64,000 nucleotides of DNA. It comes from Chitinophaga barathri. Lineage in GTDB: Bacteria; Bacteroidota; Bacteroidia; Chitinophagales; Chitinophagaceae. The stretch is from positions 372,001 to 436,000 of the forward strand of contig NZ_RMBX01000002.1 of the NCBI RefSeq assembly GCF_003807585.1, read 5' to 3'. Position 1 is the stretch's first letter; every line of letters begins with the position of its first letter. Positions 58,600 through 64,000 of the stretch are shown here, one piece after another. The notes under the pieces were generated by a model, which saw nothing but the letters and a program-made list of their open reading frames with translations, did no database searches and had not been told where the DNA came from. The position numbers were made by a program, and so were the translations under genes.

Positions 58600-58607
58600 C
58601 AAAGGTA
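58600..58607 (-). promoter_or_regulatory. -7 box of yidC
   Basis: TACCTTTG on the minus strand (exact TAnnTTTG), 23 bases before the yidC start codon. It gives yidC its own promoter in the pyrG-yidC gap. Confidence 0.55.
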
Positions 58608-58622
58608 ATATTTACGGCATAA

Positions 58623-58683
58623 TGATGCACGATTTCTGCCGGGTAGAAATGTTAAATCATTTACCGGCAGGAACCGTGCATCA
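58623..58683. terminator. Nested hairpin in the pyrG-yidC gap
   Basis: TGATGCACG (58623-58631) pairs with CGTGCATCA (58675-58683); inside it CTGCCGG (58636-58642) pairs with CCGGCAG (58664-58670). The apical part is AT-rich. It lies just downstream of pyrG on its strand, so a terminator or processing site is likely, although no T-run follows. Confidence 0.55.
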
Positions 58684-58696
58684 CTTGATGATTATT

Positions 58697-60358
<1,662 letters not shown>

Positions 60359-60452
60359 CTAAGTTCCTGAAATTTTTACTTGACCAAAGAGGAAGTGCTG
60401 CCGGGACTGTAATGGTGTATCCTGTCAAGTAATTTACTTCCGTAAGGTCATG

Positions 60453-60482
60453 CAAAGATACACAAATTTGCCTCCCACCCAA
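60453..60482 (-). promoter_or_regulatory. Full-consensus pyrG promoter
   Basis: On the minus strand TTG (60482-60480), 19 bases, then TATCTTTG (60460-60453). It leaves a leader of about 95 bases, long enough for leader-based control by pyrimidines, but no clear attenuator hairpin with T-run is seen in it. Confidence 0.7.
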
Positions 60483-60748
60483 GTTCAATTTCCCGGAGGG
60501 CGTTCCAAAATCCGCGCAAATCCAATACCATATTGCCTTTCAAAAAATTAACAGAAATATCTCCCGTTGCTCTTTCCCGCCGCGGTGTGGAATCTCCCGT
60601 TCTTCTTTTGTACCGTGGCGGCTACGTACCCGGCAAATGCAGGCGGGCATTTCAAATATTCCGGCAACATTCCGCCCTGATTTCCATTGCCTCGCGGCGC
60701 TTCCCTCCTTCGCCGCTCTCACCGACGGGAATTATCATAGCATTACCG

Positions 60749-60756
60749 TAATTTTG
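60749..60756 (+). promoter_or_regulatory. -7 box upstream of the thioesterase gene
   Basis: TAATTTTG, exact TAnnTTTG, ~140 bases before the ATG at 60894. The transcript would contain both palindromic repeats at 60814-60896. Confidence 0.4.
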
Positions 60757-60813
60757 CGTCCTGAAGCCGGGCATGAGAAATATTTGTCATACAAGAGACA
60801 TTCCCGCCAGGCT

Positions 60814-60896
60814 CCATCCGACCATTAAAAAGTCGATTATTAACGGATGACATGCAATTCCATCCGACAATTAAGAAAATCAGTTATTAACGGATG
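60814..60896 (+). repeat. Tandem palindromic unit overlapping a start codon
   Basis: Two 37-bp units, 60814-60850 and 60860-60896, have a period of 46 bases. Each starts CCATCCGAC, ends TTATTAACGGATGA, and has CATCCG/CGGATG inverted ends. The ATG in the second unit's end (60894) is the start of the thioesterase gene. The first unit contains an equivalent ATG. Confidence 0.8.
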
Positions 60897-61433
60897 AAAT
60901 CATTTGATATGACCTTAACGCCAAAAAAGGCACACGATTCCCTGATCCAGATGACGGAGCTGGTGCTCCCCAACGATACCAATACCTTCGGCAACCTGAT
61001 GGGCGGCCGGCTGATGTACTGGATGGACATCGCCGCCGCGCTGGCCTGCATGAAACACTGCGCCGCGCCGGTTGTAACTGCCTCTGTGGACAATATCTCC
61101 TTCGAAAACCCCATCAAACTGGGCAACGTGGTGCATATCGAAGCCATCGTGACCCGTGCCTTCACCACTTCCATTGAAGTGCATATGAAGGTGTGGGGAG
61201 AAGACCCGGTGCTGCAATACCGCTACAAATCCAACGAAGCGTTTATGACCTTCGTAGCCCTGGACCCAAACGGCAAATCCCGCCCCGTGCCGCCGGTGGT
61301 GGCCGAGTCCGAAGAAGAAAAAAAATTGTTTGAAGGCGCCCTGCGCCGCCGCCAGCTGAGACTGATCCTGGGAGGCAAAATGAAACCCGCCGACGCGGGT
61401 GAGCTGAAAGCCCTGTTTTACGAGCAACAATAA
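60894..61433 (+). CDS. Acyl-CoA thioesterase, YciA/BFIT-like hotdog type
   Basis: The 179-residue protein has the hotdog core: LVLPNDTNTFGNLMGGRLMYW, then MDIAAALACMKHCAAPVVTA, VDNISFENPIKLGNVVHIEA and SIEVHMKVWGED. N-D-x-N-x-x-G-x-x-x-G-G is the signature of acyl-CoA hydrolases such as YciA. A helical C-terminus follows. It cleaves acyl-CoA to free acid and CoA in the cytosol. The start codon lies in a duplicated palindrome. Confidence 0.92.
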   Translation: MKSFDMTLTPKKAHDSLIQMTELVLPNDTNTFGNLMGGRLMYWMDIAAALACMKHCAAPVVTASVDNISFENPIKLGNVVHIEAIVTRAFTTSIEVHMKVWGEDPVLQYRYKSNEAFMTFVALDPNGKSRPVPPVVAESEEEKKLFEGALRRRQLRLILGGKMKPADAGELKALFYEQQ

Positions 61434-61450
61434 CCCGGTGAGAATATTAT

Positions 61451-61491
61451 AACAAAGGCCGTCCCCGAAAGCATTCGGGACGGCCTTTGTT
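61451..61491 (+). terminator. Terminator of the thioesterase gene
   Basis: AACAAAGGCCGTCCC (61451-61465) with GAA pairs with TTCGGGACGGCCTTTGTT (61474-61491), one bulged C, a 4-5-base loop. Long, GC-rich and followed by ATTC. Confidence 0.8.
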
Positions 61492-61525
61492 ATTCAGATA
61501 CTATTTTAACACCCCTTCCCGCCCG

Positions 61526-61569
61526 CTCTCCTATACCTCTCCTATACGTATCCTATACGTACGGTATAC
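61526..61569 (+). repeat. Four-unit 11-bp array (CTCTCCTATAC type)
   Basis: Units CTCTCCTATAC, CTCTCCTATAC, GTATCCTATAC, GTACGGTATAC, without gaps. TCC recurs every 11 bp in the first three. The unit sequence differs from the arrays at 27.7 and 40.1 kb, the period does not. Confidence 0.88.
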
Positions 61570-61604
61570 TTTGGGTACAGGTGAATAAAATACCGGTTTT
61601 AAAA

Positions 61605-61639
61605 CAAAGAGGCCGCCTCAACGGAGACAGCCTCTTTTT
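61605..61639 (-). terminator. Terminator of the siroheme/sulfite-reductase operon
   Basis: AAAGAGGC (61606-61613) pairs with GCCTCTTT (61630-61637), with an inner CCTC/GGAG pairing. A/T tails lie on both sides. It lies 26 bases beyond the last gene of the leftward operon. Confidence 0.7.
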
Positions 61640-61664
61640 CTGTATATGAATCGATCTATCTAAA

Positions 61665-62246
61665 TCAGTCTTTGCTGACCAGTACACTGGTGAGCTCGTT
61701 CAGTTTTTTCACTTTGTCGGCAAAATCCCCTTTCAGCCGGTCGCGGATGGCCTGGAGATGATGCAGCACGTTTTCCAGTTGCTCCGGGATCGCATCGTTC
61801 AGCACTTCCTTCAGCCTTTTGGCGATGGTGGGCGATTTGCCGTTTGTACTGATGGCGATCTTCAGGTTGCCTTTCTGCACCACGGAGCCTAGGTAAAAGT
61901 CGCAGAGGGCGGGCGTATCCGCCACATTGATCAATACCCTGGAAGCTTTCGCCTTTTCCCAGATGCAGCTGTTCAGCTCTTTATCCGCCGTGGCGGCTAT
62001 CACCAGGTCTTTCCCGAAGAGGTCTCCGCAGGAAAACTCCTTCTGCACCAGCGTTACGTTGTTATATCCTTCGGTGATACCCGCCATTTCGGGGGCAAAC
62101 CAGGTGGCTACAACGGTTACGCGGGCTGCCGGGCAGTTTTGCAGGATGGCCGATACTTTCTCGCAGCCTACGTTCCCGGCGCCTACTACCAGCACCTGGA
62201 GCTGATCCAGCTTAAAGAAAACGGGAAAAAGGTGATTTTGCTCCAT
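61665..62246 (-). CDS. Precorrin-2 dehydrogenase / sirohydrochlorin ferrochelatase (Met8/CysG N-domain)
   Basis: The protein has 193 residues from the ATG at 62246 (MEQNHLFPVFFKLDQLQVLV), 2 bases after the stop of the methyltransferase gene. The NAD-binding motif is VLVVGAGNVGCEKVSAIL. It also has DLVIAATADKELNSCI and the active-site segment VLINVADTPALCDFYLGSVV, and STNGKSPTIAKRLKEVL of the dimerisation domain. It oxidises precorrin-2 and inserts iron to make siroheme, the cofactor of the reductase encoded upstream. Confidence 0.93.
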   Translation of the reverse strand: MEQNHLFPVFFKLDQLQVLVVGAGNVGCEKVSAILQNCPAARVTVVATWFAPEMAGITEGYNNVTLVQKEFSCGDLFGKDLVIAATADKELNSCIWEKAKASRVLINVADTPALCDFYLGSVVQKGNLKIAISTNGKSPTIAKRLKEVLNDAIPEQLENVLHHLQAIRDRLKGDFADKVKKLNELTSVLVSKD

Positions 62247-62248
62247 GA

Positions 62249-63025
62249 TCAAACGGCTAATTTGTAATTGTCGGCCAGTTTGGTCTGCAGTTCCTGGAAT
62301 GCTTCGTGGAACCGTACCACCTCGCCTATCACGATGATCGCGGGATTTTTCAGCCCTTGTTCCTCCGCAAATACGGGAAGGTCCTGCGCCACGCCCACGC
62401 CTATTTTCTGGGTAGGCAGGGTGCCGTTCTGAATGATGGCTGCGGGCACCTGGCCTTTGCCGAGCTGGGCATAAATATCCGCGATCTCCTGCAATTTACT
62501 CATTCCCATGAGGATTACCACGGTGGTATCCGCCTGGATAGCGAATTCCAGGTCGCGGGACAGCTTGCCGTCCTGCGTGGTGCCGGTGATCACCCAAAAC
62601 CCCTCGCTCACGTTCCTTGCGGTGACGGGTATTTTGTTCACGCCGGGTACGGAAATGGCGCTGCTGATGCCGGGGATCACTTCCGTTTCGATGCCGTACT
62701 GCTGAGCTGCCGCCAGCTCTTCCTGGCCGCGGCCGAATACGAAAGAGTCTCCGCCTTTCAGGCGTACCACGCTGCCGTAGGTGAGGGCATATTTCACGAT
62801 CATGCGGTTGATCTCCGCCTGGGTATACACGTGCATGCCTGCGCGCTTTCCTACAAAGCGTTTCAGGCAGTTCTGCGGTGCATGGTCAAGGAGCTCGTTG
62901 TTAGACAGGGCGTCATACAGTATCACGCGGGCTTGCTGGATCGCTTTCAGTCCTTTTACGGTGATCAGTTCCGGGTCTCCGGGTCCAGCTCCTACCAGCG
63001 TCACTTTGGGTTGTTGTGTTTGCAT
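62249..63025 (-). CDS. cobA: Uroporphyrinogen-III C-methyltransferase
   Basis: The protein has 258 residues. SAM-dependent tetrapyrrole methylase motifs: VTLVGAGPGDPELITVKGLK, VILYDALSNNELLDH, VVRLKGGDSFVFGRGQEELA, EVIPGISSAISVPGVNKIPV and TVVILMGMSKLQEIADIYAQ. It makes precorrin-2 from uroporphyrinogen III with two SAM. It lies 27 bases downstream of the reductase gene and just before the Met8-like gene; together they replace the fused CysG of enterobacteria. Confidence 0.94.
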   Translation of the reverse strand: MQTQQPKVTLVGAGPGDPELITVKGLKAIQQARVILYDALSNNELLDHAPQNCLKRFVGKRAGMHVYTQAEINRMIVKYALTYGSVVRLKGGDSFVFGRGQEELAAAQQYGIETEVIPGISSAISVPGVNKIPVTARNVSEGFWVITGTTQDGKLSRDLEFAIQADTTVVILMGMSKLQEIADIYAQLGKGQVPAAIIQNGTLPTQKIGVGVAQDLPVFAEEQGLKNPAIIVIGEVVRFHEAFQELQTKLADNYKLAV

Positions 63026-63052
63026 GATCGTACAATTTTTATGGTTGGTATA

Positions 63053-64000
63053 TCAGGCGTTCGCGTTTGCCGTCTGCTTCTCCGTGCGGTATTGCTGCGC
63101 TTTGTCGTAGAAGGCTTTTGCCTGTTGGTAATATTGTTTGGCGAAGCTCTCGGTAGGCTCGTGCTGGTTGATCTGCAGCACAAGGCTCTTAAAGCTTTCG
63201 GCCGGTACTTTGAATTTGCCGGTTTCCACGAAATGTTTGTCGAAATCGTTCATGATGCCATGCTGTGTGTTACAGTTCACGTTTTCGTCCAGCAGGATGC
63301 TTTTCGCGGTCTGGATGAGGCAGGCGTAGGAATGGTAAATACCATCGGCCCATGAATTGTTCGCAAAGCTCTGCGCGGCCCATTCCAGTTTTTCTTCCGC
63401 TTCAAACAGCAGGGTGGCAATCAGGTCGATCATTACGCCGGCACATTCGCCCACGCCGATCGCCGTGCTGAACCCTTCCGCCTGGCCCCAGTCGATGAAA
63501 TCACCGTCCTTGAGGCTGGTGAGGTCCGCGAGCGGTTTCAGCAGTTCGTAGAAATATTTTTCACCGTTACGGTCGTAATAGTCGTTGAACAGTTCTTTGT
63601 CCTTTGCATTGGCTTCGTAGTTGTGCAGCAGGGTGCGCAGTACGTCAGGACCACGACGGCTGGGCACTTTCAGTACCTTGTCTGAGATCCTTCCCGCACC
63701 GTCCGTGAGCACACCGCCGCCGAGCAGTACCTGCAATGCAGGCAGTACTTTACCGCCGCTTTTCAGGGAGGAGCCGTGGAAACCGATGTGGGCAAGACCG
63801 TGCTGGCCGCAGGAGTTCATACAGCCGCTGATCTTTATTTTGATATCGTTGTTGTAGATCAGGTCCGGGAATTCTTCGTGGATCACCCGTTCCAGTTCCG
63901 CGGCGATGCCGGTGCTGCTGGAGATGCCAAGGTTACAGGTATCTGTGCCGGGGCATGCGGTGATGTCCGCCACGCTGTCAAAACCCGCCGCCTTAAATCC
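63053..64000 (-). CDS. Siroheme-dependent sulfite/nitrite reductase with C-terminal HEPN-like region (5' part outside window)
   Basis: The frame is open to the window edge; the codon read as Met in MADITACPGT is GTG inside the gene, preceded by GFKAAGFDSV. The visible ~316 residues hold the Fe4S4-siroheme ligands, ITACPGTDTCNLG (C-x5-C) and ISGCMNSCGQHGLAHIGFHG (C-x3-C). Then comes a ~150-residue helical tail (KDKELFNDYYDRNGEKYFYE, later ANNSWADGIYHSYACLIQTA) of the HEPN type found on Bacteroidota reductases. The adjoining siroheme genes favour assimilatory sulfite reduction, and nitrite is the alternative. Confidence 0.9.
   Translation of the reverse strand, partial: GFKAAGFDSVADITACPGTDTCNLGISSSTGIAAELERVIHEEFPDLIYNNDIKIKISGCMNSCGQHGLAHIGFHGSSLKSGGKVLPALQVLLGGGVLTDGAGRISDKVLKVPSRRGPDVLRTLLHNYEANAKDKELFNDYYDRNGEKYFYELLKPLADLTSLKDGDFIDWGQAEGFSTAIGVGECAGVMIDLIATLLFEAEEKLEWAAQSFANNSWADGIYHSYACLIQTAKSILLDENVNCNTQHGIMNDFDKHFVETGKFKVPAESFKSLVLQINQHEPTESFAKQYYQQAKAFYDKAQQYRTEKQTANANA

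Overview
The window reads as a chromosomal segment of a Bacteroidota bacterium, most likely Chitinophagaceae (Chitinophaga-like). The support is the gene families present (HmuY lipoproteins, SusC-type carboxypeptidase-like/TonB segments, DUF4369-TlpA thioredoxins, the DUF5018 family, a PorW/SprE type IX secretion protein, the Porin_10 family), the many -7 boxes of the Bacteroidota form TAnnTTTG with or without an upstream TTG, and the medium-high GC. There is no phage, no rRNA operon, no CRISPR array and no complete insertion sequence. Genes are dense, and most operons are short.

Layout. 1-8.0 kb is a heme/iron uptake locus: a leftward operon of two HmuY-like lipoproteins and three further surface lipoproteins, a rightward HmoA-like monooxygenase with a 40-residue membrane peptide, an AraC regulator and a TonB-dependent receptor. 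8.1-8.5 kb holds tRNA-Val(TAC) and a dispersed palindromic repeat. 8.6-17.8 kb: a Kef-type antiporter, the N-degron pair clpS-aat, a VOC protein and a lipoprotein, a DtxR-type regulator with its operator in front of an Nramp-Usp fusion transporter (with a perfect 102-bp tandem duplication at its 3' end), an amidohydrolase and a hotdog thioesterase. 17.7-20.8 kb: a LytS/LytR-type two-component operon with a LiaF-like membrane protein, preceded by a consensus promoter and a 21-bp-phased direct repeat. 20.8-25.6 kb: a flavin reductase, two unrelated-type NADP isocitrate dehydrogenases in tandem, and a TlpA-like thioredoxin.

25.7-36.6 kb: an L,D-transpeptidase lipoprotein, a 620-bp non-coding stretch with 11-bp phased repeats, a calcineurin-like phosphoesterase, a copper-handling cluster (a His/Met-rich outer-membrane protein, an HMA-AraC fusion regulator, an HMA protein, a Cys-rich protein) containing a ccoP-like cytochrome gene broken by an in-frame TGA, and a porin. 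36.6-46.7 kb: purine nucleoside phosphorylase, sucC, a DUF4407 protein, a DUF4139 protein carrying a SusC-like insert, OsmC, uncharacterised exported proteins, a SprT-like protein, AtpZ with a neighbouring membrane protein, and bactofilin. 46.9-52.6 kb: PorW/SprE and PBP1A. 52.6-55.7 kb is a visibly AT-richer stretch of poorly known genes, including an M48-like/TPR protein. 55.7-64 kb: an M28 peptidase, yidC, pyrG, an acyl-CoA thioesterase, and a siroheme/sulfite-reductase operon that leaves the window.

The most interesting unexplained signals are non-coding or at gene starts: (i) a family of intergenic arrays at five places in which different sequences all place GGA/TCC every 11 bp; (ii) a ~53-bp element found three times exactly at gene starts, where it supplies the N-terminus of a HmuY lipoprotein or forms an upstream ORF coupled to PBP1A; (iii) a duplicated palindrome and a hairpin that each overlap a start codon; (iv) the putative LytTR and DtxR autoregulatory sites. 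All functional calls are from reading the sequence. No searches were run.
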